A program made the translations under genes and the position numbers. DNA of 64,000 nt from CALODP01 sp942492055 (lineage in GTDB: Bacteria; Bacteroidota; Ignavibacteria; Ignavibacteriales; Melioribacteraceae): contig CALODP010000016.1 of the NCBI GenBank assembly GCA_942492055.1, positions 1-64,000 on the forward strand, read 5' to 3'. Positions 17,429 to 26,274 of this stretch are shown here, piece by piece (positions within the stretch are counted from its first letter, which is position 1; each line of letters begins with the position of its first letter). The notes under the pieces are model-generated. The model was not told the origin of the DNA. It did not search any database and saw nothing but the letters and a program-made list of their open reading frames with translations.

Positions 17429-19492
17429 TTATGTTTGATGATCTTGAGTACAGAAAAATTCTATTGTTTTCTCGGCACAAGTCTTACAGTAATTCAACTT
17501 GTTCACCATAGTAGAAACAATACGATTATATAGTTTCTCGTTATCCTCGTTTGTTCTGTTTGCCAATGCTCCAACCAAACCACCGGCAGAGGCAATATCG
17601 GAGTTTAATCGGGTATCAGTAACAGCCTTAACAAGATCAACGTTGTCCATAAAATCATAGTTTTTGTCCGTTTGTAAGCGCTGAGCATATATTTTTCTAA
17701 TTTGCCCTCTAAAAGAATCCTTTTGCTCTTTTGTCTTCATTTCAAGTTCATTTTCCACTGCGTTCACAAATCTTTCATCAATCTTTATCGGAGTAGTCTT
17801 GCCGGACTGAGGATCTCTGTAAGTTATGATTTTGTCAGGGCCAATATCCGAACGGCCAATACCAACAACCATATTAACATACATCATCACATCCTTTCTA
17901 ATTGCCGCCGGCTCGTCCATAAAAGCGTTAAACATCTCGGTTCGGATTCTCTTCCTATACAACCCCTTAGCTATTTTCATATCATCAAAAAATTTATTCC
18001 TTTCGTTATTATCCTGAATATAATCCAGAATAATTTGCTCGGCAGCTTTGAAAACATCCAAAGCAAACATACATTGCCCTTCATTCGTAGTGGGGAATCC
18101 TCTCTGAGTATTAATAATTCTGGCTAAGTCCCTTTGGCCTAATCCTTTCTGTCCGAATCTCTTCGCAGTATCTGCTTCCCGTTCCAATTCCTCGACTATG
18201 TCAGCCAGAGCCTTAACGCTTTTTTCACCAGCGACTTCGCCGGCGGCTAATTTCATCATTTCAACCGGAGTTAGTTTATCTTCCGATTTAGGCAAGCGAG
18301 TTAAAGTAACCAATATCGAAAGTAAGTAGATCAGATTTGGATCAATGTGAAGCGGCTCTCCCATAAATGTAGTTTTTGCGCCGGCTCCTATAGCGTAATA
18401 GGTTAGTTCTTCTTGAAGCTTGTAGTTCGTATTATGTGACACGTAGCAGAATTTACATCTGTCGAGAATCGGTTTCTCTTCTCCGTTAGTTCTGTAGTTC
18501 TGCACATCTGCGTTGTTGCTAGTAGCTATGATAAAAGTATCAATCGGCCATTTAAACGCGTCAATTTCTATAACTCGATTTTGAACAACACCGAGATATA
18601 TTTTCATTAAGTCTGTTTTATTCTTAAAAATCTCATCGGCGAAATGTATTCCTCCTCCACCTACTCTCGCAAGCGCCCCTCTTCGCAAATCAAATCGATA
18701 CGGATTATTCGTATCTGTTATATGCAAAAGTCTTTGGATACTTTCTTCGCCGACAAGATCAACTCCCGAACTTGTTAACTTATCTTTTGCGGGATATTTA
18801 CCTGTAATCGTTCCCAAAGTTGAACTTATTGGAATCTTCACCATTTCTATACTGTCAAGTATCTTTTCAATATCTCCGGAATAATAGTTCTTCAAATCCC
18901 CTAAAATAAATTCGGTATCTGCCCCTAAAGGACGATAATTGTTATAATACTTTTCAACTTCATCATCGGAGAACCCATATTTTTGTAGCTCTTCTTTGCT
19001 CTTTTCCTGATCATCAAAAAGATTCATTGCCAAAATTACCGGATCTTCAAATGTCTGAGACTCTATTGCCCTTATTGATCCGTAGCCTTCCATGTCCGAA
19101 GGTAAAAGAAAACGAAACGTGTATTTATTATTCTCGGGAATCGTTATAAAGTCTCTATACATTGCCGAGAGATAATCGACAAAAAAGGTTTTTCCGTTAC
19201 CCGGCTCACCGACAAGAACAAAAGCCATCTCTTTGCTTTCACCGTTTTCCGCACCATCCTTTATAAACGCTACAAAATTGTTTATCACATCGAACATTCC
19301 GATGATATGTTTTTTCCCTGAGCGAAATTTGGTAAAGTCATATGTGTTGTGCCCGTTGACGATGATTGGTTTGATTTGATCGGGATTATCAAATATCATT
19401 CTCGCGAGAGATTCGAATACATTCTCGAACCGGTGCTTACCCTCTTTTAGTTCTGACAGATAAGAATCGAGGGATTTCCCGTTTGTTAACAT
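17429..19492 (-). CDS. prkA: PrkA-like AAA+/serine protein kinase, first paralogue
   Basis: A 687-residue kinase with the PrkA order: N-terminal helices, AAA+ core with Walker A LVGEPGNGKTFFV (about residue 95), then a distal kinase-like region. Sensor-type motif FIIATSNNADVQNYR is near 320, and DRCKFCYVSHNTNYKLQEEL follows, as in PrkA. A strong ribosome site GGAGG lies 7 bases before the ATG. It leads the operon prkA-yeaH-spoVR-prkA2. It is closer to canonical PrkA in length and motifs than the downstream copy. The 214 bp to the next gene upstream contain no recognised operator. Confidence 0.93.
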   Translation of the reverse strand: MLTNGKSLDSYLSELKEGKHRFENVFESLARMIFDNPDQIKPIIVNGHNTYDFTKFRSGKKHIIGMFDVINNFVAFIKDGAENGESKEMAFVLVGEPGNGKTFFVDYLSAMYRDFITIPENNKYTFRFLLPSDMEGYGSIRAIESQTFEDPVILAMNLFDDQEKSKEELQKYGFSDDEVEKYYNNYRPLGADTEFILGDLKNYYSGDIEKILDSIEMVKIPISSTLGTITGKYPAKDKLTSSGVDLVGEESIQRLLHITDTNNPYRFDLRRGALARVGGGGIHFADEIFKNKTDLMKIYLGVVQNRVIEIDAFKWPIDTFIIATSNNADVQNYRTNGEEKPILDRCKFCYVSHNTNYKLQEELTYYAIGAGAKTTFMGEPLHIDPNLIYLLSILVTLTRLPKSEDKLTPVEMMKLAAGEVAGEKSVKALADIVEELEREADTAKRFGQKGLGQRDLARIINTQRGFPTTNEGQCMFALDVFKAAEQIILDYIQDNNERNKFFDDMKIAKGLYRKRIRTEMFNAFMDEPAAIRKDVMMYVNMVVGIGRSDIGPDKIITYRDPQSGKTTPIKIDERFVNAVENELEMKTKEQKDSFRGQIRKIYAQRLQTDKNYDFMDNVDLVKAVTDTRLNSDIASAGGLVGALANRTNEDNEKLYNRIVSTMVNKLNYCKTCAEKTIEFFCTQDHQT

Positions 19493-19677
19493 GTGGGACC
19501 TCCGTTATTTTATAGAGCCTAAACTTTAAAAGCCAAATTAACTGTAAAAAGTTCCGTACTAAAAACAATAACAAGAGTATTAGGAATATTAGTTCCAGAA
19601 AAGGAAAGAAGATTGTTCGCAAGTGTTTTGAACTAGAAACATGATAAAAAAAAATTCGAGTAAAAACAATATTTAAA

Positions 19678-19700
19678 GCCTCCGGCTATTTACCGAAGGC
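19678..19700 (-). terminator. Terminator after the short kinase-like gene
   Basis: GCCTCCGG and CCGAAGGC form an 8-bp stem (one mismatch) with a 7-base loop. A/T-rich runs on both sides could let it act in either direction. It is 7 bp after the stop at 19707. Confidence 0.7.
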
Positions 19701-19706
19701 AATTTT

Positions 19707-20474
19707 TTATTGCTTCGGAATGGAAAATATAAAACTACTTCCTCTACTCAGTTCACTCTCCACAAAAATGTCTCCGTTACATTTTTCTGCAAGCCCTTTC
19801 GAAAGAAGTAATCCAATTCCCATTTTTTCGTTCCCATCGCCGGAAGGCTTTTTCCTGAAACTCATCTTAAATACTTCCGACTGATCTTCTTCACTCATTC
19901 CTATACCATTATCGATAACAGAGATCGTATATGAATCGTTCACTTCTTCCAAAGAAATTTTTATTTCGCCCCCTTCCCCTGTAAACTTAATTGCGTTTGA
20001 GAGGAGATTCTTTAATACTACCCTTACAATATCTCTATCCGCATTGATTATTTTGTTCACTCCGATTTCGGCAACTATCGATAGTTTCTTCTCTTCGATT
20101 GACTTTTGATATCCTTCGACTATCGTTTTAGCTAATTCCGCCAAATCGAATTCCTCATTCTTTACTTCTAGCCTGCCTATCTGATATTGCGACCAGTAAA
20201 TGAGATTTTCAAACAATTCACTACTCTTTTCGAAAAGGGTGCGAAGTGTCTTGCTTGTTGTATCAATATGATTTACAAAATCTATAACTTCATTGCTGCT
20301 AAGTTCACTAAACTTGGTTGTAACCAAATCGGAAAAGCCGAGAAGTGCGTTAAGAGTGTTGCGGAAATCAAACGCCAGTACCGAATACAATTTATCCTTC
20401 ATAATATTCAGCTCCTGCAACTTCTCTTCCGATTCCTCAAGATATTCAATTAGATTGAAACATAAAATACCCAA
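19707..20474 (-). CDS. Short histidine-kinase-like protein lacking sensor and phospho-acceptor His
   Basis: A 255-residue protein starting inside the coiled-coil linker (EESEEKLQELNIMKDK) that usually joins a sensor to its kinase core, so no input domain is present. The H-box reads SVLAFDFRNTLNALLGF; relatives have AHDLRNP here, so the phosphorylated His is Phe and the conserved Pro is also lost. The ATP-binding boxes are kept: NLLSNAIKFTGEGG, VIDNGIGMSEED, KMGIGLLLSKGLAEKCNG. It is divergent from pstS with 96 bp between, hinting at a role in phosphate sensing. It may be a degraded kinase or an intentional regulator. Confidence 0.8.
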   Translation of the reverse strand: MGILCFNLIEYLEESEEKLQELNIMKDKLYSVLAFDFRNTLNALLGFSDLVTTKFSELSSNEVIDFVNHIDTTSKTLRTLFEKSSELFENLIYWSQYQIGRLEVKNEEFDLAELAKTIVEGYQKSIEEKKLSIVAEIGVNKIINADRDIVRVVLKNLLSNAIKFTGEGGEIKISLEEVNDSYTISVIDNGIGMSEEDQSEVFKMSFRKKPSGDGNEKMGIGLLLSKGLAEKCNGDIFVESELSRGSSFIFSIPKQ

Positions 20475-20483
20475 AAACTATAT

Positions 20484-20543
20484 TTTCTTAACTGTTTCTT
20501 AATATTTCCCTATTCTTCTTACTCTTTATTCTTCTTATGTTTG
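20484..20543 (+). promoter_or_regulatory. Candidate Pho-type box and -7 element of the pst operon
   Basis: TTTCTTAA occurs twice, at 20484 and 20495, exactly 11 bp apart as in PhoB/PhoP-type direct repeats. TATGTTTG at 20536-20543 fits the TAnnTTTG -7 consensus and is 27 bp before the pstS ATG. No TTG -33 box is present, as expected of an activator-dependent promoter. The assignment rests on spacing and context only. Confidence 0.4.
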
Positions 20544-20570
20544 TATCATTCATAAATCTCTTCGTTTGCT

Positions 20571-21458
20571 ATGAGGCTATTTGTATTAACAATCTTTTCG
20601 TTTGCGCTCTTCTTTTCCCACGGGTGTAGTCATCCCGATGATAGCGATAAAACCGTAATCATTATTAAAGGTTCCGATACAATGGTGAACCTTACCCAAA
20701 AATGGGCCGAAGAATATATGAGAATGAATGATAAAGTTGTCATTCAAATTACAGGGGGTGGCTCAGGTACGGGCGTTGCCGCTCTTTTCAACGGAACTGC
20801 GCAAATCGCTAACATAAGCCGTGAACTAAAGCCTGATGAGATAGCGGTGGCCAACAAAAAATCCATTTCTCCGAAGAGATTCAAAGTCGCCCTCGATGGA
20901 ATTGGCATTATCGTAAACAAGTCTAATCCGATCGATTCTTTGACAATCAAACAAATCAAAGATATTTTCTCCGGTACAATTTCCAATTGGAAAGCCCTTG
21001 GTGGCAATGATGAAGAGATTGTACTCTACGGACGAGAGAACAGTAGCGGTACTTATGAACATTTCAAAGAGATAATCCTTAATATCGATTCACTCGGGCA
21101 TTCCGTTGAATTCGCAAACAGAACACAAGTTCTGCAAGGAACCGCCGCTCTCGGAGAAGCCGTTTCCAAAGACAAACGCGGAATCGGATACGGGGGGATC
21201 GGCTATTTTGTTAACCGAGATGAATTGAAAATAATCAAAATCAAAGCGACCGCTACTTCAAAAGGAATATCCCTTTTCGACGGGAAGAATATAAATTATG
21301 AAATTGTCAGGAACCATCTTTATCCTCTCTCCAGGTATCTTTATTGCTTTACAGACGGAAAGCCCAATGAAGAGGTGACTAGCTTTATCGATTTTATCAC
21401 CTCTCCGAAAGGACAAAAAATCGTAAAGGAAATGGAATATATTCCTCTTCCTCAATAA
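20571..21458 (+). CDS. pstS: Phosphate ABC transporter substrate-binding protein PstS
   Basis: Periplasmic phosphate receptor of the high-affinity Pst system. It has 295 residues with a lipoprotein-type signal (LFFSHGCSHPDD, Cys at about 19). The PstS-family motifs follow: IKGSDTMVNLTQKWAEEY, GGGSGTGVAALFNGTAQIANISRELK, then YGRENSSGTYEHFKE and KGIGYGGIGYF-like KRGIGYGGIGYF. It is first gene of pstSCAB-phoU, with pstC 9 bp downstream. Confidence 0.96.
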   Translation: MRLFVLTIFSFALFFSHGCSHPDDSDKTVIIIKGSDTMVNLTQKWAEEYMRMNDKVVIQITGGGSGTGVAALFNGTAQIANISRELKPDEIAVANKKSISPKRFKVALDGIGIIVNKSNPIDSLTIKQIKDIFSGTISNWKALGGNDEEIVLYGRENSSGTYEHFKEIILNIDSLGHSVEFANRTQVLQGTAALGEAVSKDKRGIGYGGIGYFVNRDELKIIKIKATATSKGISLFDGKNINYEIVRNHLYPLSRYLYCFTDGKPNEEVTSFIDFITSPKGQKIVKEMEYIPLPQ

Positions 21459-21467
21459 CTTTGGAAT

Positions 21468-22433
21468 ATGAATTCTCACCGTAAAATAGTGTCTTCTCCT
21501 TATCTGGAGAAAAATTCCAATCAACATTCTTTCAAAGAAAAATGTATTGCTCTATTCTTTTCGTTGAATGGTATTGTTGCTTCTCTGCTGATTATTCTTA
21601 TTTTCGCTTTTCTAGCAAAGGAAAGCTACAATTTACTTTCCCAACTTGATCTTTCCGAGTTTATTTACTCGAAGAAGATAGTAGATGGAAACATTACCAA
21701 AGTTTACGAATGGTATCCCACTTCAGATACTCCCCGTTATTCATTGCTCCCTTTACTTACCGGATCTTTGCTAACGGCTCTTCCGGCAACATTAATATCA
21801 ACTTTGCTGGGACTTCTCGTGGGAATATATATATCCGAAATTGCTCCCCCAAAATTCCGGGAATTCCTGAAGCCTCTCATTGAGCTCTTTGCGGGAATAC
21901 CTACTGTAGTTGTGGGCTTCTTTATGTTAGTTGTCTTCGCTACCTTTTTTAATGATCTCTTCGAACCGATAAACAGATTGAACGCCTTTCTTGCGGCTCT
22001 GGGATTATCTACAATCGTAATCCCGATAATCGCTTCCCTTACCGAAGACGCGCTGAGAACAATCCCCGATGATATCAGAATGGGCTCATACGCCTTAGGG
22101 GCAACCAAATGGCAAACAATCAGAAAAGTTATTCTCCCGATAGCTACCAAAGGTTTATCCGCCGGAATAATACTGGGATTCGGAAGAGCTATCGGTGAAA
22201 CAATGATCGTACTAATGGCCTCGGGAAACGCGGCTGTTATTACTCTCGATATATTCAGTAGCGTAAGAACTATCTCAGCTACTATAGCGGCAGAACTCGG
22301 AGAAGTTTCTCATCAATCGGCGCACTATTTCGCACTCTTCTTTATTGGGATTGTTTTGTTCGTGGTTACATTCTCCCTTAATTTACTCGCCGAAATAATA
22401 TTTGCGAAAATGAAAAAGCGGGTAGGAAGATAA
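21468..22433 (+). CDS. pstC: Phosphate ABC transporter permease PstC
   Basis: A 321-residue inner-membrane permease with six or more hydrophobic helices. The PstC/PstA signature ELFAGIPTVVVGFF is near residue 140, and the EAA-like loop MGSYALGATKWQTIRKVILP near 205 contacts the ATPase. GFGRAIGETMIVLMASGN follows. A periplasmic loop between the first two helices is expanded, as usual for PstC. It starts 9 bp after pstS and ends 3 bp before pstA. Confidence 0.96.
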   Translation: MNSHRKIVSSPYLEKNSNQHSFKEKCIALFFSLNGIVASLLIILIFAFLAKESYNLLSQLDLSEFIYSKKIVDGNITKVYEWYPTSDTPRYSLLPLLTGSLLTALPATLISTLLGLLVGIYISEIAPPKFREFLKPLIELFAGIPTVVVGFFMLVVFATFFNDLFEPINRLNAFLAALGLSTIVIPIIASLTEDALRTIPDDIRMGSYALGATKWQTIRKVILPIATKGLSAGIILGFGRAIGETMIVLMASGNAAVITLDIFSSVRTISATIAAELGEVSHQSAHYFALFFIGIVLFVVTFSLNLLAEIIFAKMKKRVGR

Positions 22434-22436
22434 TCC

Positions 22437-23414
22437 ATGAATAATAGACCGAACATTATCCGAAGTAAAAATGGCGTTGACTGGAAAGGATTTCTTGCGT
22501 TATCATTTATCAAAATCGTTACCGCAATGGTTTTCCTCTTCCTCTTTTTTATTCTGGGTAAAATCTTCTTCGAAGGAATAGGTGTAATCAATTGGAATTT
22601 TCTGATCGATATCCCCAGAGACAACATGACCAAAGGAGGAATCGGGCCGGCAATCTTCGGGACTTTGGCCTTATCATTACTTATGATACTCTTCGCGGTT
22701 CCTTTGGGAATATTTACGGCAATCTTCATAAACGAATATGCCGCCGACAAATGGTATTCGAGAATCATCCGGTTATCGATTAACAATCTGGCGGGAGTAC
22801 CCTCGATAGTGTTCGGACTCTTTGGAGTCGGATTCTTCGTGATGTTTGTCGGAAACAAACTCGACGAACTATTGCAAACCGGATTACTATTCGGGCAACC
22901 GGCCATGCTCTGGGCCTCGGCAACTTTGGCTATACTCGTATTGCCTACAATCATCGTCTCTTCGGTAGAAGCTTTGGAAAGTGTTTCGCATGAACAACGA
23001 ATGGCATCCTACGGATTGGGCGCCTCGAAATGGCAAACCATCCGAAAAGTTGTTTTGCCTCAGGCACGCCCCGGAATTTTAACCGGAATTATCCTCGCCG
23101 TAAGCAGAGGCGCGGGAGAAACAGCCCCGATTCTTTTCCTCGGTTGCGCTTTCTTTCTCCCTAATCTCCCGTTGGCTTATCTCAATTTGGGATTATTCTC
23201 TATCCCGATGATAAACCCGACGGATCAGTTTATGGCTTTGCCTTATCATATTTTTATTCTTACTACCCAATCCACCAACCCGACTTTAACACAACCGATT
23301 CAATACGGAACGGCCTTGGTGCTTATAACCATTACCATTTTGCTAAATATTACCGCGGTAATTTTCAGATATAAATTCAGAAAAGTTTTACGAGAAACCG
23401 GAAAATCAATATGA
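22437..23414 (+). CDS. pstA: Phosphate ABC transporter permease PstA
   Basis: A 325-residue permease paired with PstC. It has NNLAGVPSIVFGLFGVGFF near residue 120, the ATPase-contact loop MASYGLGASKWQTIRKVVLP near 190, and SRGAGETAPILFLGCAFF. The first helix is after a short cytosolic start. Its stop overlaps the pstB ATG by 4 bp, indicating coupled translation. Confidence 0.96.
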   Translation: MNNRPNIIRSKNGVDWKGFLALSFIKIVTAMVFLFLFFILGKIFFEGIGVINWNFLIDIPRDNMTKGGIGPAIFGTLALSLLMILFAVPLGIFTAIFINEYAADKWYSRIIRLSINNLAGVPSIVFGLFGVGFFVMFVGNKLDELLQTGLLFGQPAMLWASATLAILVLPTIIVSSVEALESVSHEQRMASYGLGASKWQTIRKVVLPQARPGILTGIILAVSRGAGETAPILFLGCAFFLPNLPLAYLNLGLFSIPMINPTDQFMALPYHIFILTTQSTNPTLTQPIQYGTALVLITITILLNITAVIFRYKFRKVLRETGKSI

Positions 23415-24169
23415 AGGATGTAAAGATATCCATAAAACACCTTAGCCTATATTTCAATTATATTCAGGCGCTCAATAATATCTCAATCGATTTTCCCGCT
23501 AATCGTATCTGTTCGGTTATCGGTCCTTCCGGTTGCGGGAAGACCAGCTTGCTCCGTTCCCTTAATCGCATGAACGAACTTATCCCCGGGGTTAAATTCA
23601 AAGGGAAAGTAAAAATAGACGGGATAGACATTTATGATAAAGAAGTTGACGTTGTTAACCTGAGACGACTGGTCGGAATGGTTTTCCAGAACTCTAATCT
23701 CTTCCCGAAGTCGATTTACGATAACCTTGTCTTCGCCCCTCAGCTTCATGGAATCAATGATAAAAAGGAGCTTGCCGAAATTGTAGAATCCACTTGCACA
23801 AAAGCGGCAATATGGGATGAAGTGAAAGACCGGCTTAACGAAAATGCCCTTAACCTTTCGGCAGGCCAACAGCAACGCCTCTGTATTGCGAGAGCTCTAG
23901 CAGTAGAGCCGGATATACTACTGATGGACGAACCGGCAAGCGCGCTCGATCCGGTTTCGACCGCGAAAATAGAAGATCTCATTTTCGATTTGAAAAAGAA
24001 ATACACAATCATAATTGTTACTCATAATATGCAACAAGCTGCCAGAATAAGTGACTATACCGCGTTCCTTTATGCCGGACAGCTGGTTGAATATTCCAAA
24101 ACAACAAAGATGTTCACAAACCCTTACAACAAACAAACGGAAGATTACATCACCGGACGTTTCGGGTAA
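23411..24169 (+). CDS. pstB: Phosphate ABC transporter ATP-binding protein PstB
   Basis: A 252-residue ATPase energising the PstCA channel. Walker A is GPSGCGKTSLLRSLNRMNE (about residues 38-56, the MNE tail being typical of PstB). The Q-loop is VGMVFQNSNLFPKSIYDN, the signature LNLSAGQQQRLCIARAL, Walker B DILLMDEPASALDP and the switch His VTHNMQQAARISD. In PstB the signature usually begins LSGGQ; here it is LSAGQ, a conservative change. Confidence 0.97.
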   Translation: MKDVKISIKHLSLYFNYIQALNNISIDFPANRICSVIGPSGCGKTSLLRSLNRMNELIPGVKFKGKVKIDGIDIYDKEVDVVNLRRLVGMVFQNSNLFPKSIYDNLVFAPQLHGINDKKELAEIVESTCTKAAIWDEVKDRLNENALNLSAGQQQRLCIARALAVEPDILLMDEPASALDPVSTAKIEDLIFDLKKKYTIIIVTHNMQQAARISDYTAFLYAGQLVEYSKTTKMFTNPYNKQTEDYITGRFG

Positions 24170-24183
24170 TATAAAGGCTTAAT

Positions 24184-24882
24184 ATGGAAAGACCATTCGA
24201 CATACAACTTGGCAAACTGCATACCCGACTCATTAAAATGTGCAGCCTTGTTGATGAACAAGTTACCAAGGCTCTCAAAGCTGTTCTTTCTCTTGATAAA
24301 AGCGAGATAGAATTTGTTAAGGAGCTCGACAAGAAAGTAGATAAGCATGATGTTAAAATAGAAAGAGCATGCCAACGACTATTTGCCCTGAATCAGCCCG
24401 TAGCGACCGATCTGCGCCGAATTATGTCCGCCTTGAAGATTAACTCCAATCTGGAACGAATCGGCGATCTGGCAGTTAATATCAGCCGAAACGCGAATGA
24501 CCTCGATGCACTCCCCGCTTTTTTCGAGGAACTCAACTACGACGAGATTTCCAAGATAGCAAGGTACATGGTTCAGAAGGCCTTCGATTCTTTCATTCAG
24601 AATGATCTGGAGCTTGGCAAAAACGTTATCCTTTCGGAAAAAAATCTCGATCTGTTGATTCGTCAGAACCAAATGAAAATAAAAGAGAGAATGAAAAAGG
24701 ATCCGGAAAATGTAGAGGCCGGTATTTTGCTCTACACAACACTGGACGAAATCGAAAGGATATGCGATCACGCGGTTAATATAGCCGAAGAAGTATATTT
24801 CGTTTTTCTGGCGGAATCATTAAAGCACAAATCCCCCGACGAAATATATCCCCATGACGACGAGGATGATGAAATTGAATAA
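24184..24882 (+). CDS. phoU: Phosphate signalling protein PhoU
   Basis: A 232-residue all-helical regulator that links Pst transport to the phosphate-sensing kinase and restrains uptake. It has the two PhoU repeats. Repeat one contains VDKHDVKIERACQRLFALNQPVAT and ALKINSNLERIGDLAVNISR (cited in part: NSNLERIGDLAVNISR). Repeat two contains the matching LDEIERICDHAVNIAEEV near residue 200. The usual metal-binding E/R-x-x-D positions are kept in both. It closes the operon 14 bp after pstB and is followed directly by a terminator. Confidence 0.96.
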   Translation: MERPFDIQLGKLHTRLIKMCSLVDEQVTKALKAVLSLDKSEIEFVKELDKKVDKHDVKIERACQRLFALNQPVATDLRRIMSALKINSNLERIGDLAVNISRNANDLDALPAFFEELNYDEISKIARYMVQKAFDSFIQNDLELGKNVILSEKNLDLLIRQNQMKIKERMKKDPENVEAGILLYTTLDEIERICDHAVNIAEEVYFVFLAESLKHKSPDEIYPHDDEDDEIE

Positions 24883-24885
24883 AGC

Positions 24886-24906
24886 CGGGCAATTGCCCGA
24901 CTTTTA
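24886..24906. terminator. Bidirectional terminator between phoU and the rhodanese gene
   Basis: CGGGCAATTGCCCG is a perfect palindrome (24886-24899) followed by CTTTT on the plus strand, just after the phoU stop. It lies 5 bp from the end of the convergent rhodanese gene. Confidence 0.8.
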
Positions 24907-24910
24907 TTAA

Positions 24911-25285
24911 CTATTCTTTGTTATATGCTCTCATTCCTCCCAAAACATTGATCCCTTTGAAACCATTCTTTAACAAAATGTCTCTCGCGAATACGGATCT
25001 GTTACCGGAACGGCAAATAACAAATATCTCTTTCGATTTGTACCCGTCTAATTTTCCCAGGTTCTCCGAAAGAATCTGCACCGGAATGTTAATTACTCCT
25101 TCAATCTTTCCCAAAGGTCCTACTAATTCTTGAGGCATTCTAACATCAAGTATTACAATGCTCGAATCGGCTGAAAACTTCTCCTTGAAATCACCTGCCG
25201 TAATATTCAATTCGTCACTCTCCCGGGCAAACAGAGCCAAAGGAGCGAACAACAAAACCTTTATGGCTTTTACAATACTCTTCAC
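24911..25285 (-). CDS. Exported single-domain rhodanese-like protein
   Basis: About 124 residues. A GTG start at 25285 is chosen because GGAG lies 5 bases upstream and because it falls just after the stop of the preceding gene (8-bp gap); the open frame itself extends further back into that gene. The N-terminus VKSIVKAIKVLLFAPLALFA is a signal peptide or anchor, so the domain faces the periplasm. The rhodanese core has ILDVRMPQELVGPLGKIEGV and the active-site loop VICRSGNRSVFA with its catalytic Cys. It likely carries sulphane sulphur; the partner is unknown. Confidence 0.88.
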   Translation of the reverse strand: MKSIVKAIKVLLFAPLALFARESDELNITAGDFKEKFSADSSIVILDVRMPQELVGPLGKIEGVINIPVQILSENLGKLDGYKSKEIFVICRSGNRSVFARDILLKNGFKGINVLGGMRAYNKE

Positions 25286-25293
25286 ACTTTCTC

Positions 25294-25533
25294 CTAATCC
25301 AAACCGCACATACCCGAAGCGCAACCCCCCGTAGGCAATCCGCAACTTCCGTCGGCGCACCCTCCTCCGAAATCGGCCGAAGCCTCAACCGAAGGGGCAA
25401 ATGATGAAAACAATTTCTTATTATTCGATGACCCGCACTCGGGGCACTTTACCTCTTCCTGATTGCTCAAAGATTTATGATAATGATCATACTTTGTTCC
25501 GCAATCGCCGCATCGATATTCGAAAACAGGCAT
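25294..25533 (-). CDS. FmdB-family zinc ribbon protein
   Basis: A 79-residue protein. ATG 25533 gives MPVFEYRCGDCGTKYDHYHK, the conserved FmdB N-terminus; 14 codons upstream are open but do not fit the family. Two CxxC knuckles (CGDC near residue 8, CPEC near 31) form a zinc ribbon. The C-terminal tail is rich in Gly and Cys (GGGCADGSCGLPTGGCASGM). It precedes the rhodanese gene in a two-gene operon; the role of the family is not settled. Its upstream side is the A2 repeat array. Confidence 0.9.
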   Translation of the reverse strand: MPVFEYRCGDCGTKYDHYHKSLSNQEEVKCPECGSSNNKKLFSSFAPSVEASADFGGGCADGSCGLPTGGCASGMCGLD

Positions 25534-25648
25534 ACTCTTCCTCTCTCTTTTTTTCTTATATCTGATGCGCCTCAAGGAAAAAGGATTTTGTTTTTTCCCA
25601 TTTTTCTTTAATCACCATATCTTATACCCCTCCATTTTTCTGATTGAC

Positions 25649-26064
25649 CATGACTCAAAGATAATCTAACATGACGCAATGATATTCGATCATGACTCAA
25701 AGGCAATCTGACTTGACTCAATGATATTCGATCATGACTCAAAGACAATCTGACTTGACGCAATGATAATCGGTCATGACTCAAAGACAATCTGACGATC
25801 GAACATTATTGTGACACGATCCATTACTCTTAAGTCATGATTGAACGGAGTTGAGGCATCTTCTTTTATTCTTGTGTCATGATTGATTACTCTTAAGGAG
25901 TGTCCGAATAGGATTGTGGCATGATCGTATGCTCTTGAGGTATGATAGAACATTCTTAAGTCATGATAGAAAAGGATTGCGTCATGACCGAAAATAGTTC
26001 CGCAACGATCGTTTATAATCAAGGCACGACCGATTGTTTATGCGCAACGTCGGTTAAGCATTTG
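25649..26064. repeat. Array A2: 21-bp phased heptamer array with inverted arms (anchor TCATGAC / GTCATGA)
   Basis: Left arm: (T)CATGAC starts at 25649, 25670, 25691, 25712, 25733, 25754 and 25775, with a degenerate unit at 25796. Spacers alternate, TCAAAGACAATCTGA-like and GCAATGATATTCGAT-like, giving a 42-bp period. Right arm: GTCATGA or 1-3 mismatch versions start every 21 bp at 25813, 25834, 25855, 25876, 25897, 25918, 25939, 25960, 25981, 26002, 26023 and 26044, with largely unrelated 14-bp spacers. GTCATGA is the reverse complement of the left anchor. No gene is supported here; short open frames are repeat artefacts. The 5' side is upstream of the FmdB gene. Confidence 0.93.
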
Positions 26065-26253
26065 AGATACAATAATGTTTCATCAGTTACTCTCAATCCG
26101 GCATTAATAATTTCCTAAGAGTAAACATTCCGAACTCATCCCTCCCTTTTAGGGATCCAAGAACTACAGCGCATCAACTAATATTACCAGATGTTATTTT
26201 ATAACCATTACGTAACAATTGCAGATCGAACACTCACTTAGACAAATGCATTT

Positions 26254-26272
26254 CCGGCGCCAGCGGTGCCGG
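26254..26272. repeat. GC-rich hairpin at the left border of array A3
   Basis: CCGGCGCC and GGTGCCGG form an 8-bp stem with one G-T type mismatch and a 3-base AGC loop, unusually GC-rich for the neighbourhood. It is 24 bp before the first full A3 unit. The 190 bp between A2 and this hairpin (26065-26253) show nothing recognisable. Confidence 0.5.
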
Positions 26273-26274
26273 TA

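Noticed and set aside
19437..19622. Small hydrophobic frame upstream of the first PrkA gene
   Set aside because: It overlaps the start of PrkA out of frame and has no ribosome site; the sequence is the AT-rich leader read as Leu/Phe.
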